From G963663495 sp963663495 (lineage in GTDB: Bacteria; Bacteroidota; Rhodothermia; Rhodothermales; Bin80), in NCBI GenBank assembly GCA_963663495.1, contig OY760427.1:3224001-3288000 (forward strand): a stretch of DNA of 64,000 bases, in the 5' to 3' direction. The notes under the pieces were generated by a model that saw nothing but the letters and a program-made list of their open reading frames with translations, was not told the origin of the DNA and did not search any database. Both the position numbers and the translations under genes were made by a program. Shown in pieces: positions 54,462-62,599 of this stretch (position 1 is the stretch's first letter; each line of letters opens with the position of its first letter).

Positions 54462-54860
54462 TCAAAACGATTGCAGATCCGGTGGAATACACTCAACGCC
54501 GGTATCTGCGCACACATCTACAATGTGTATGTAGTGCTGAACGGTCGCATCCTGAAGTGGATCCAACTGAAATAGCACATCGTCTCCGGTTCCCAATCCG
54601 GCTAAGCACAATTTCAACGCAACGAAAGTTGCTGCATGGCACACTCCCTGATCCTGCGTGTCAAAAATGTTTGCCACCACACCTCCTGAAAACTGCACAT
54701 AGTACAGCGTGACCGCAACATCATCGTCCCCCTCACCTGATCCCGTCTGCGGAAGTGGCGATTGAAACGGCTGGCGCAGGTCAGCAATGACGAAGAAGGA
54801 CATGAGAAGGAGCAACCCCAAGTCAATAAAGCGAAGCAAGAAATTTGTCCCACTCTGCAT
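54462..54860 (-). CDS. ExbD/TolR-like protein, second copy
   Basis: 132 residues. The N-terminus FLLRFIDLGLLLLMSFFVIA is an ExbD-type transmembrane helix with the Asp that carries the proton in ExbB/ExbD motors, followed by a small periplasmic domain (DDDVAVTLYYVQF). Two bases separate it from the upstream exbD. Partner of the ExbB protein at 55178. Confidence 0.8.
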   Translation of the reverse strand: MQSGTNFLLRFIDLGLLLLMSFFVIADLRQPFQSPLPQTGSGEGDDDVAVTLYYVQFSGGVVANIFDTQDQGVCHAATFVALKLCLAGLGTGDDVLFQLDPLQDATVQHYIHIVDVCADTGVECIPPDLQSF

Positions 54861-54861
54861 C

Positions 54862-55209
54862 CTACTGCCGCGTTTCTACAAGGAAAACCGCATCAATCCC
54901 ATGTTCCTGCAAAAGTCCCGCTGCCCTAAGCAGCAGGTCTACCTCGGCGTCCGCGTCCACGAGAAATTCAACCCCTCTGGCACTGGCCTGCTCAGCAATA
55001 GTCAGTAAAGGAACAGGCCGGCCATCAACCATTATGGCACCGTTTTCGGTAATCGTAGCTGCAATAGGCAGCAGAAGGCTGCCTGACTCGGTTAAGGAAG
55101 TAGTCACCGGTATCTCTATGCTCTCGGTACGGATTCTGCCCGCAGCCACAAAGCTAAGAAGAAGCAGCAGCGTGACGTCAACCAAGCGAAGCAGAAGTAT
55201 CCCTTTCAT
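54862..55209 (-). CDS. ExbD/TolR-like protein, first copy
   Basis: 115 residues from ATG 55209 (MKGILLLRLVDVTLL); an upstream ATG at 55239 lies deeper in exbB. The helix LLLRLVDVTLLLLLSFVAAG contains the conserved Asp of ExbD, and the C-terminal domain (VDADAEVDLLLRAAGLLQEH, GIDAVFLVE) has the ExbD alpha/beta pattern. Overlaps exbB by 32 nt, indicating coupling. Confidence 0.82.
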   Translation of the reverse strand: MKGILLLRLVDVTLLLLLSFVAAGRIRTESIEIPVTTSLTESGSLLLPIAATITENGAIMVDGRPVPLLTIAEQASARGVEFLVDADAEVDLLLRAAGLLQEHGIDAVFLVETRQ

Positions 55210-55903
55210 GCAGTTCCAAGTTTGTGGGAGGAGAAACATTCATGAGTCGAAAGCGAATCATAGCTCCCCATTCCTTGACCCTTTCAAGGTAACGGCTTAC
55301 CCAAGCGTAAGTAATCGATTCAAGAAGTTCAAGTATTATGCTTACTACTATTCCAAGGAGTGTGGAGACTACGGCGAGTGCAATCCCAGCGAATATGATC
55401 TGCGGAGAGCGTGATCCCGAACTGAACAAGACATAAATGCCTACCAAGGTTCCAAGCAGACCAATCCCCCCCGCCGCTGCGGACAAGAACGTTACCATGC
55501 GTTGAACGCGTTTGTACGATGCCTCCACCCCCGAGAGAACTGCGGCAAGCTCGTAATTGAGCGCAACAGCACCTCCCTCCGTACGCCATACGGACAACAA
55601 GGACACGCCAACACGTCCACTCAGATTGTCGGGATTCGCATTCTGCTCCAACAACCGAATGAGACCTGCCGTGTCATCGTCCGCAATGCCCCATGATTCC
55701 TCCACCAGCGCCCTGGATGAGCGACGATCCAATAGCTGCCGTATAACCCATGTTGCAAGCAGAAATACTCCGAACAACAGTATGGCCAGAATGGGCCATT
55801 CAAAACCTTGTGCTTGGCCCGCAATACGCAAGAAGGATGTGCCTGCCCCCAAGTCAGGAGCTGCACTGCTGGTGTCGGCAACCTGAAAAATTGTTCCTGT
55901 CAC
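55178..55903 (-). CDS. ExbB/TolQ/MotA-family proton channel protein
   Basis: 241 residues with three hydrophobic segments: WPILAILLFGVFLLATWVI, the long TM2 FLSAAAGGIGLLGTLVGIYV with the GLLGTVxG-like signature, and TM3 IIFAGIALAVVSTLLGIVVS. A cytoplasmic helical loop lies between TM1 and TM2. With ExbD it forms an inner membrane channel that converts proton motive force into movement of a periplasmic linker. It overlaps the usher gene by 4 nt, an unusual neighbour for this family. Confidence 0.88.
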   Translation of the reverse strand: MTGTIFQVADTSSAAPDLGAGTSFLRIAGQAQGFEWPILAILLFGVFLLATWVIRQLLDRRSSRALVEESWGIADDDTAGLIRLLEQNANPDNLSGRVGVSLLSVWRTEGGAVALNYELAAVLSGVEASYKRVQRMVTFLSAAAGGIGLLGTLVGIYVLFSSGSRSPQIIFAGIALAVVSTLLGIVVSIILELLESITYAWVSRYLERVKEWGAMIRFRLMNVSPPTNLELHERDTSASLG

Positions 55904-58281
55904 TGTGTATTGAGCTGTTCAACGATGAAATGAACGGTGCTTTGGTCGGCAGCTACCTCCTGCTCTGCGACCGCTCCACCCGTGATAAGATTAATTAGCC
56001 TCAAGCTGTATGAGGTGCCCGGCGAGAGCAATGTGAATGCACCATCGCGATAAACATTCAGTCGCTCCAGAACTGTACCTCCCTGGACCACATCAATACG
56101 CCATACTCCCCCCGCTCCACCCGTAACCCGACCCGAAACCAGAACGGGTCGAACCAGCGGTACGTCAATACGAGCCATGCCTCCAGGCACAGCCATAAAG
56201 CTGAACGAATAACCGGGAGCAGGGTGCAAACCAGGATCTGGAATGGAAGCCGGATCAATAGTCGTCTGATATGCCTTGTACGGTTCGAGGCTCTGTACTA
56301 TGATTCCCTTCGCTGTGGATTGGTGCATGCCCCCCTGCCATACTTGCGCACTCGCACCAGAAAGAACATGCTCTCCAGACGAGAAGACGCCATCACCATT
56401 CAAGTCCTCAAACAACCGCACACGGGCAGAACTCTGGCGACCGCCGTATGGGTACATCCGTATACCTGGACCAACATTCAGTCCTCCAGTCACAGTATGA
56501 CGCTGAAAGTACGCGCCGGTGCCGTATCGACGACCTTGGGACGCTAGCGTAACAAAAGGGGCTCTCCATTGTAGGGTCAAACTGCCAGCTATACCATCGG
56601 TCGACGAGTCCCAGTATGCAGATCCTCCCAGCGACATGCGTCTTGATGCCCAATGTACCGAAACGCCTGCAGTTTGCCAAGCCCCACCCCACCCGCTACT
56701 CTCTAGCCTGAAAAAAAGTGTATGCCCCGAAGCATGCTTCCGCCATCCCGTCCCAGCAAGCCAAGACAATGCTGTGTTTGACACCCTTGTCGCAAATCTG
56801 CTACGATAAGCAGATACTTGGCCAGTGACAGTGAGTCCGCTCTTACCGTCATATCGCAGCCGACCGGACCCACGCGTAAAACTGAACGCGGCATTTTGCT
56901 CGCTTTGGAAAAACAAATAGGTGCTCAACCTCCGCACCGCCGCGGCGCCGGAGCCCCGAACATAGCGCCGTCCACGCAGTGAACCAGCGGAGATGTCAAC
57001 CGAGCCTCTTCCCAACCAGCCGCCTACTCTTATTTCCGAATCGGAGTTGATCAGATCTCCCTCCAATGATATCATCAGCCGCGGGAGCGGTGCCGTGGAA
57101 ACCCCGACACTCAAACGATCCGGCTCCGATGAAGGCTCCCATTGCCTTCCGCCGTTGGCACGCAGCGTAATTCGATTATGCAATCCATATTCAGCTTGGG
57201 CAAACGTCCATGGACCGACAAAAGCATCATAGAAAAACCTGCGAGGTTGGATGAGTTCTCTTCCAACATTGAACAAGCGGCGCTCCGTCTGTACAGTCCC
57301 TCCGCCAAGTGGAGTGATTTTGATTATCGCCTGCGTGGTTCCATACCATACCGGAATCTGAAGTTCATATCGTCCATCGGCATCCGCCTCCACACGATCT
57401 GCAGTAGTTCCCCCAACTTCTACTTCAACCAAGGCATGGGGAGAAGCAGTGCCACGAATACTGGTGTATCGCTGCAGAGCCTGACTGGCAAGGGGTTTAT
57501 TGCTCGTCCGGAGCGCCCAGTCTGACGAACGATATTCACTATAGCCGGAGTGCATCCATCCCACCTGAACTCGCGTCAGCGTATGCGATTCCGGGCGATC
57601 AATCATGTAGCTTGCTGTTGATCGGTTCCCATCTACAACCGTAGCATCCACGGAACCCCAAAGGGCGTGGCCAAGTGTGTGAACAGCGTAGTTGGGCCTC
57701 CCTCGTCTGTAACTCCAGCTTGCAGTATAGTCAGCTGTCATTCCTCCCAATATGCTGCGCGGCCGCGGGAAGCGCATAGGACCAGGAGCTGAGGCAAATG
57801 GCAGGGCGGGAATAGGGCGGTCCAGCGTGAACCGCTCGGCTCGCGTAGAAAGGCGCAAAGCAAGACGCTCCTCCTCAAACGTGATATCAGCTCCAAAAAG
57901 AATTTCCAATCCCTCCGCAGCTATCAAGACCCTACCCTCTACCGTTCGCCAGAGTAATCCCGACATGCTGACGGCCTCTTCTGCCCCCGGGACCAAGGCA
58001 TACGCAGAATCGCCAGTCGCGCTAAGTGTGAATCGACGATTGATGTCCAGTGCATCAATCGTCTCTCCATGGTCAGCAATCATAAATCCAAGAGCACTGA
58101 ATAACGCAGCCACATCAAAATAAAAGACCTCCCCGTCGTACCAAGCGCGCATATACTCCTGCTGAGTCGGCGTATCAAGCAATAAAGGCAATTCCTGCAA
58201 TACATACTCGGGCTGCTGAGCACGTCCTACATTAGCGAAGCAGCATCCCGCAATTAAGGCCATACATATTGACTGCTTCAT
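55900..58281 (-). CDS. Fimbrial usher-like outer membrane protein
   Basis: 793 residues with signal peptide (CCFANVGRAQ). The N-terminal periplasmic region is followed by a large beta-barrel (many alternating aromatic strands) with a middle domain GTASPHALVEVEVGGTTADR / DADGRYELQIPVWYGTTQAI resembling the plug domain of FimD/PapC ushers. Near the end come DLNGDGVFSSGEHVLSGASA and two small beta-sandwich-like domains, as in usher C-terminal domains. Together with the chaperone gene ending 4 bp inside its start, this is best read as the pilus secretion pore. Somewhat diverged from proteobacterial ushers. Confidence 0.75.
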   Translation of the reverse strand: MKQSICMALIAGCCFANVGRAQQPEYVLQELPLLLDTPTQQEYMRAWYDGEVFYFDVAALFSALGFMIADHGETIDALDINRRFTLSATGDSAYALVPGAEEAVSMSGLLWRTVEGRVLIAAEGLEILFGADITFEEERLALRLSTRAERFTLDRPIPALPFASAPGPMRFPRPRSILGGMTADYTASWSYRRGRPNYAVHTLGHALWGSVDATVVDGNRSTASYMIDRPESHTLTRVQVGWMHSGYSEYRSSDWALRTSNKPLASQALQRYTSIRGTASPHALVEVEVGGTTADRVEADADGRYELQIPVWYGTTQAIIKITPLGGGTVQTERRLFNVGRELIQPRRFFYDAFVGPWTFAQAEYGLHNRITLRANGGRQWEPSSEPDRLSVGVSTAPLPRLMISLEGDLINSDSEIRVGGWLGRGSVDISAGSLRGRRYVRGSGAAAVRRLSTYLFFQSEQNAAFSFTRGSGRLRYDGKSGLTVTGQVSAYRSRFATRVSNTALSWLAGTGWRKHASGHTLFFRLESSGWGGAWQTAGVSVHWASRRMSLGGSAYWDSSTDGIAGSLTLQWRAPFVTLASQGRRYGTGAYFQRHTVTGGLNVGPGIRMYPYGGRQSSARVRLFEDLNGDGVFSSGEHVLSGASAQVWQGGMHQSTAKGIIVQSLEPYKAYQTTIDPASIPDPGLHPAPGYSFSFMAVPGGMARIDVPLVRPVLVSGRVTGGAGGVWRIDVVQGGTVLERLNVYRDGAFTLLSPGTSYSLRLINLITGGAVAEQEVAADQSTVHFIVEQLNTQ

Positions 58282-59093
58282 CTACCATTAACAGTCACAA
58301 AACCTACTGAAGCAGGTGACGGAAAGCGGTGAATAATGGACTGCGGAAGTCCTTCAGACTCAAATCGCACGGAAAGACTATCCGGGATAGTCGGCTGATC
58401 AACCGATATCAATACTTCCCTAGTAGTAAACACGGCAGTGTTACTTGTGCCAAGGAGAACATCACCATGGTAGACATCCGTCCGCCCAATGAAAGGGATA
58501 GGCACTGTGTTGGCAATCATGAGTCGCAACTGGTCCGGTTCCGCTTTAGCTGCAACCACTTCCAACTCTGAAACACCTTCGCCAAGTAGGAAGGCTACAG
58601 GGCACACAATCTGATACACTACCCGCAAGGCTGCTGCTGCTGCGGGCGTATCTGACTGCGGGATACTGGTTTGCTCGCTAATCCTGAACTGCATCAAAGC
58701 TACGTACGCTCGACCTGCGGGTAATTGATCATAATCTCGGACAAGGAAACGAACAATTTGGCTACGACCAGGCGCAATCGTCGCGCGGGGAGGAAAATAC
58801 GTCAACAATTCCGTGAGATCACCGAAATCACCCGAATCTTCCGCCAAGAAAGCCTCTCCGGTCTTGGGGTCGTTAGCAAGCACGCCATAATCGGCACCAA
58901 TAATCACTTCAACGTTCTCTCTGCCAGCGTTACTAAGCTCAAAATGCCCATGGGGTTGCTCATCTGTCACGTAAACGGCTGGCGGCGAAACCTGCAGAGA
59001 AACCTGTCCCGGCAAGGCGGTGACCTTCGTTTGAATTACTACTGATAGTAGTGCTACCCAACAAAGCAGAAAACGACTGATCCGAGAGGTCAC
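58278..59093 (-). CDS. PapD-like periplasmic pilus chaperone
   Basis: 271 residues with signal peptide. Two immunoglobulin-like domains: VSLQVSPPAVYVTDEQPHGH at the start, the G1/F1-like stretch FPPRATIAPGRSQIVRFLVR and LPAGRAYVALMQF typical of the first domain, then VYQIVCPVAFLLGEGVSELE leading into domain two. Such chaperones donate a strand to unfolded pilins and deliver them to the usher. It lies between the pilin genes and the usher, the classical order, with 1-4 nt overlaps on both sides. Confidence 0.8.
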   Translation of the reverse strand: MTSRISRFLLCWVALLSVVIQTKVTALPGQVSLQVSPPAVYVTDEQPHGHFELSNAGRENVEVIIGADYGVLANDPKTGEAFLAEDSGDFGDLTELLTYFPPRATIAPGRSQIVRFLVRDYDQLPAGRAYVALMQFRISEQTSIPQSDTPAAAAALRVVYQIVCPVAFLLGEGVSELEVVAAKAEPDQLRLMIANTVPIPFIGRTDVYHGDVLLGTSNTAVFTTREVLISVDQPTIPDSLSVRFESEGLPQSIIHRFPSPASVGFVTVNGR

Positions 59094-59620
59094 TACAGCG
59101 TCAGAATATTCACAGTCATTATCCCGGTGTAGCTTCCTTGTGCGATCTGCGGTATATCAATAGATCCGCCAAACCGGAGGACAGCACAGCCCATTGTCGT
59201 CAGCGAATCTTCAAAAGCAGTTGAACCATCAATCCTGCTGAAGACACGCTCTGTACAATCGTTAGAGCGTGCTACGGACGGTTGAAAGGCAATTGATTGA
59301 TCGGAAGCAACCTTACGCCTGGATAGCTCAGTCGCGGATACAACTACTGAGTAATTCTCGCCAGCGTTACCGGCAACCATCACCTCTGCGACCTGATGCA
59401 AATCCCCTGCTTTATCTGTAATCTGACCCGTTACGGGATCAAGAAACACTGCTCCAGTCGCAGCACGCTGCTGGCCGAAATGAATCAAGTCCGACGTAAC
59501 GGTCACAGACACGGAGGCGGGTACAATGTCCACGCCAACCCGCATCGGGCCACCTTGCTGCGCAGAGCATGGAATCGCTGCGATAAGGCATAGCGACACC
59601 GGAAAATATTTCATGTGCAC
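59093..59620 (-). CDS. DUF4402-like pilin subunit 4
   Basis: 175 residues, signal peptide to CSAQ. Beta-rich domain with FGGSIDIPQIAQGSYTGIMT at the end, matching the closing strands of the other subunits, but ending VNILTL without the terminal Cys; a pair of Cys (SNDCTE, MGCAVL) lies earlier. Overlaps the previous pilin gene by 10 nt. Confidence 0.72.
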   Translation of the reverse strand: MHMKYFPVSLCLIAAIPCSAQQGGPMRVGVDIVPASVSVTVTSDLIHFGQQRAATGAVFLDPVTGQITDKAGDLHQVAEVMVAGNAGENYSVVVSATELSRRKVASDQSIAFQPSVARSNDCTERVFSRIDGSTAFEDSLTTMGCAVLRFGGSIDIPQIAQGSYTGIMTVNILTL

Positions 59621-60201
59621 ACCGCAGACACTGCGATCTCTGCGCTATACGTGCCGAGCACATCATCATGATCAATCCCACTAGCCACCCCTCCAATACG
59701 AAAATGGCGGGTATGGGCCGATGTTGTAATTGTCTCGGTATGGGAAAGCCCCGCAACAAGGGTGTATCCTGTGGCTAGCTGGCCGGATTCCGCCCATAAC
59801 GCCACATAGCCCACAACATCGGTCGAAGTACCATCGGTGTGACTCAACTCAGCGCCACTAGGAGGTGTAAGGGTTACCACCGCAGACGTGACGTTATTGG
59901 CCGTCAAAAGCAGCTGTGCTACCTGAGCACCTATCGCAGCATTGACACCTGACGTTGTGACCGTATTAGTCGTAGGGTTCAGCTGTACCGAACCTGAGCC
60001 CGTAGTCGGAATAGGCACATTTCCAAATGTTAATGTTGAGGTTGTCGGTGTGAGGGTGCATGACTGCGGACCAGCCAAGGTTATGGAACCGGTCACAGTC
60101 GCGGTGGGATTAGTAGTTTGTGCGCTAACCGTACTGGCGTAGCAGCAGATCAAGGCAACAACACCCACCCCCAATTTGAATATTCTTGAATGCCTATTCA
60201 T
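59611..60201 (-). CDS. DUF4402-like pilin subunit 3
   Basis: 196 residues from ATG 60201 (MNRHSRIF); ATG 60213 possible. Signal peptide to TVSAQ. Typical DUF4402/spore-coat-U-like domain: GPQSCTLTPTTSTLTFGNV at the start, TRHFRIGGVAS and DVLGTYSAEIAVSAVCT at the end, with a first and last Cys that would form the domain disulfide. Thr/Ser-rich. Confidence 0.8.
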   Translation of the reverse strand: MNRHSRIFKLGVGVVALICCYASTVSAQTTNPTATVTGSITLAGPQSCTLTPTTSTLTFGNVPIPTTGSGSVQLNPTTNTVTTSGVNAAIGAQVAQLLLTANNVTSAVVTLTPPSGAELSHTDGTSTDVVGYVALWAESGQLATGYTLVAGLSHTETITTSAHTRHFRIGGVASGIDHDDVLGTYSAEIAVSAVCT

Positions 60202-60218
60202 GGTTAGCACCAATTAAA

Positions 60219-60869
60219 TCAACTGCAAGAGACATCTACGGAAATGTTTCCAACATACGTGTCTAAAGCTGTAGACGCGGACACCGCGCCTAACGTGCCG
60301 CCTATGCGCAGAAAATGATCCACCGTCGCTCCGCGCGCGCCAGTTGGATTCTCAGTATGCGAGGTTCCACTTACAAGCTGAAACCCGGAGTCCTCGGCAT
60401 CGGACTCTGCCCAACCCAAGCTATAAGCTAGAGTACTTGCTGTGTTGGTAGTTCCCGAGAGTTCACTATTGGTTGGCCCGGATACTGAAATCGTGACTGT
60501 CGGAGAATCAATAGATGATACTGTTGCCGATCCCACTTGACCGCCGGAGTGAAAGCTCGCAACGGCAGCTGCGGGAACTATAACGCCCGTTGCGGCAACA
60601 ATTTCTACACCTCCACTGCTCGCACCGGTTGGTCTGACGATAGTACCGAAATCAACAGGCTCATCAATGGTCACTGCACAGGTAGGAGGCGGCAAACTGA
60701 CAACAATCTGCGCAGTCGTCGCTGCAGTGCCAGTGGACTGCCCAAATGCCGGGATGACGTAACCGGGCAGTAGGGATAATCCAATGATGGTGGCTGCCCC
60801 ACACCCTATCATCCTTCCACACCCAATGGCATGGACTAGATCTCGCATCACTAATTTTAACATGGACAT
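60219..60869 (-). CDS. DUF4402-like pilin subunit 2
   Basis: 216 residues; the signal peptide ends AFGQS. Same domain: PPPTCAVTIDEPVDFGTIVR, DHFLRIGGTLGA and LDTYVGNISVDVSCS, with N- and C-terminal Cys. Separated by 17 bp from the next pilin gene. An in-frame ATG closer to the hydrophobic stretch (MIGCGAATIIGLSLL) may be the real start. Confidence 0.8.
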   Translation of the reverse strand: MSMLKLVMRDLVHAIGCGRMIGCGAATIIGLSLLPGYVIPAFGQSTGTAATTAQIVVSLPPPTCAVTIDEPVDFGTIVRPTGASSGGVEIVAATGVIVPAAAVASFHSGGQVGSATVSSIDSPTVTISVSGPTNSELSGTTNTASTLAYSLGWAESDAEDSGFQLVSGTSHTENPTGARGATVDHFLRIGGTLGAVSASTALDTYVGNISVDVSCS

Positions 60870-60877
60870 TCAATTAA

Positions 60878-61717
60878 TCAGTTACATGGGCGACTTTCCA
60901 CACTACCATCGGCCATTGCCGTAGCTATAACACAGTGACTAGAACCGTGGTCACCGAACGTGCTGATGGTTACCGCCGGCGCAATTGAAAAGCGCTGTTG
61001 CACGCCACCGCACTGTGCTCTCAAGGGTGGGGCAATCGTAAGGAACAAGGGATCAAAGTTCCACATTTCCATTGCTAAGCCGTCTGCATTGGCTGATAAA
61101 CGCATATCAATCTTCTCACCAGTATACCAGCGACTGATCGTGCGCACCACCTCGGCGCCCATGAGAGCCCTAGGGTCTTGAGATTCTTCTACGGCGGCGG
61201 ATACCTCATCAACTCCTGTTGCAGCCGCAAACGCAAAATCTGCATCCAGACCCCATTCTCCTACGATCTCGGCAATGGCGGGCGACACCGAGCCCCCAAT
61301 GTAATAGACATCAAGACTCGGGTAAATGTGCACAATATCATCAACACCATACCCATTCCCCGTGACATCTATTACATCCATCATGGAAATATTCTCTGCG
61401 GGAATTAGCAACTCATCAACGATCAGCGCAATCAGGGAGGGGTCAGTAATGTGGGCAACAGGACGCGTAATCTGATCAAATATCTGGCCGGTGGCACCGA
61501 CAGAGAAAAAGAATCCAATTGCAAACACTAACAACACGACCTTTTGCACATTCAACCAGAAGTCTGCAACACTATACAACAATAGTCTCCATAGGTGCAA
61601 GTACGGGCTACGAGGTACCCCCACTCTCTTGTATGATTCCGCCATAGAACACACCATCAAATCATGTGGAGCTTGCTGCGCTGAAGCGTGAGGCTTTGTT
61701 AGCAATGTAAGTGTCAC
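60878..61717 (-). CDS. Unrecognised membrane-anchored protein within the pilin gene cluster
   Basis: Up to 279 residues; starts at 61645 (MAESYKRVG) or 61657 are also possible. One transmembrane segment (VQKVVLLVFAIGFFFSVGAT) is preceded by a cytoplasmic stretch, so it is probably an N-in membrane protein with a 210-residue periplasmic domain. That domain contains SLDVYYIGGSVSPAIAEIVG and a Cys-containing C-terminal part (RAQCGGVQQRF, SSHCVIATAMADG, PCN). No family recognised. It lies between pilin genes with only 8 bp to the next, so it belongs to the system. Confidence 0.6.
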   Translation of the reverse strand: MTLTLLTKPHASAQQAPHDLMVCSMAESYKRVGVPRSPYLHLWRLLLYSVADFWLNVQKVVLLVFAIGFFFSVGATGQIFDQITRPVAHITDPSLIALIVDELLIPAENISMMDVIDVTGNGYGVDDIVHIYPSLDVYYIGGSVSPAIAEIVGEWGLDADFAFAAATGVDEVSAAVEESQDPRALMGAEVVRTISRWYTGEKIDMRLSANADGLAMEMWNFDPLFLTIAPPLRAQCGGVQQRFSIAPAVTISTFGDHGSSHCVIATAMADGSVESRPCN

Positions 61718-61771
61718 TCCAGCTGAAGAGATGTCTCAAACGAATATCTGGAAGCTCTCGCGAAACAAAAT

Positions 61772-62317
61772 TCATGAGCATGTCAACGTCAACATGATCT
61801 GACCACTGTACTCTCCGAGGGTGTCGTCAGGATCTACACTCACCTGTCCGCCCACGCGGAAATAGTGGGTATAAGGAGCAGCTGGCGCCATAACAGATTG
61901 TACATGGCTGCCTGTCATGATCAGCGTATACCCAGAACCTTGTGCAGAAGACTGCGCCCAACGGGCGGTGAATCCAACATCATCAGTCACTGTCATATCG
62001 GATTGGCGCCAGGCCATAGCAGAAGTTAGACTGACAGTGAAACTACTTACATTTTCGACCATCACCGCTGCAGTGCCTATCCCGGGTGGTTTTGGGTCCC
62101 CTCCAGGGTTGATTGACACGTTTGTAGTTGCAGTTGTGGGTTGTGGATCAAAATTTCCAAAGTCCAAGTCATCTCCTTTCATTACCATGCACGTTTGATC
62201 CACTTTCAGCATCATCTTCGTATTTATTGATACGGAGGAGGACTGCGCACTAACCAAGGTGACAAGAAAGCAGAGCAACGTGCACGCAAGCCCTTTTTGG
62301 AATATTAATGACCTCAT
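61772..62317 (-). CDS. DUF4402-like pilin subunit 1
   Basis: 181 residues from ATG 62317 (MRSLIFQKGLACTLL); ATG 62356 would add 13 Cys/Arg-rich residues not typical of a signal peptide. Mature protein: DQTCMVMKGDDLDFGNFDPQ at the start and THYFRVGGQVSVDPDD / TLGEYSGQIMLTLTCS at the end, with paired Cys. First gene of the operon; its promoter should lie in 62318-62599. Confidence 0.82.
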   Translation of the reverse strand: MRSLIFQKGLACTLLCFLVTLVSAQSSSVSINTKMMLKVDQTCMVMKGDDLDFGNFDPQPTTATTNVSINPGGDPKPPGIGTAAVMVENVSSFTVSLTSAMAWRQSDMTVTDDVGFTARWAQSSAQGSGYTLIMTGSHVQSVMAPAAPYTHYFRVGGQVSVDPDDTLGEYSGQIMLTLTCS

Positions 62318-62369
62318 GCAAGCACCATAACAACAGTTATATGGTCTCCGCCTCAAGCGTATTCATTGC

Positions 62370-62513
62370 CTAAAAGCTTTTGGTCCATTGCAGCCGCTCG
62401 GGAGCATCAACGAAGTTCAACCACTTGTAAACGATCCGACTGAGTGCAATCCGGCCCTCGTCACCCCGAGCTTTTGCGATTTCCTGCAAGGCTGGATCTG
62501 GACTACAAATCAT
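62370..62513 (-). CDS. Short ORF, 47 residues, unknown
   Basis: ATG at 62513, stop TAG at 62372-62370, reading MICSPDPALQEIAKARGDEG ... VYKWLNFVDAPERLQW. The composition is helix-like and coding-like, but there is no ribosome binding site or known family. Could be a small gene or the tail of a lost gene. Its frame ends just before the first pilin gene. Confidence 0.3.
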   Translation of the reverse strand: MICSPDPALQEIAKARGDEGRIALSRIVYKWLNFVDAPERLQWTKSF

Positions 62514-62599
62514 GGCTATACCTCAACGCTGCATCTGCACGTGACAGTATAATAACCAGCCGCACGCATATTGTACGTAGATATCAACAAAGAGCAGGC

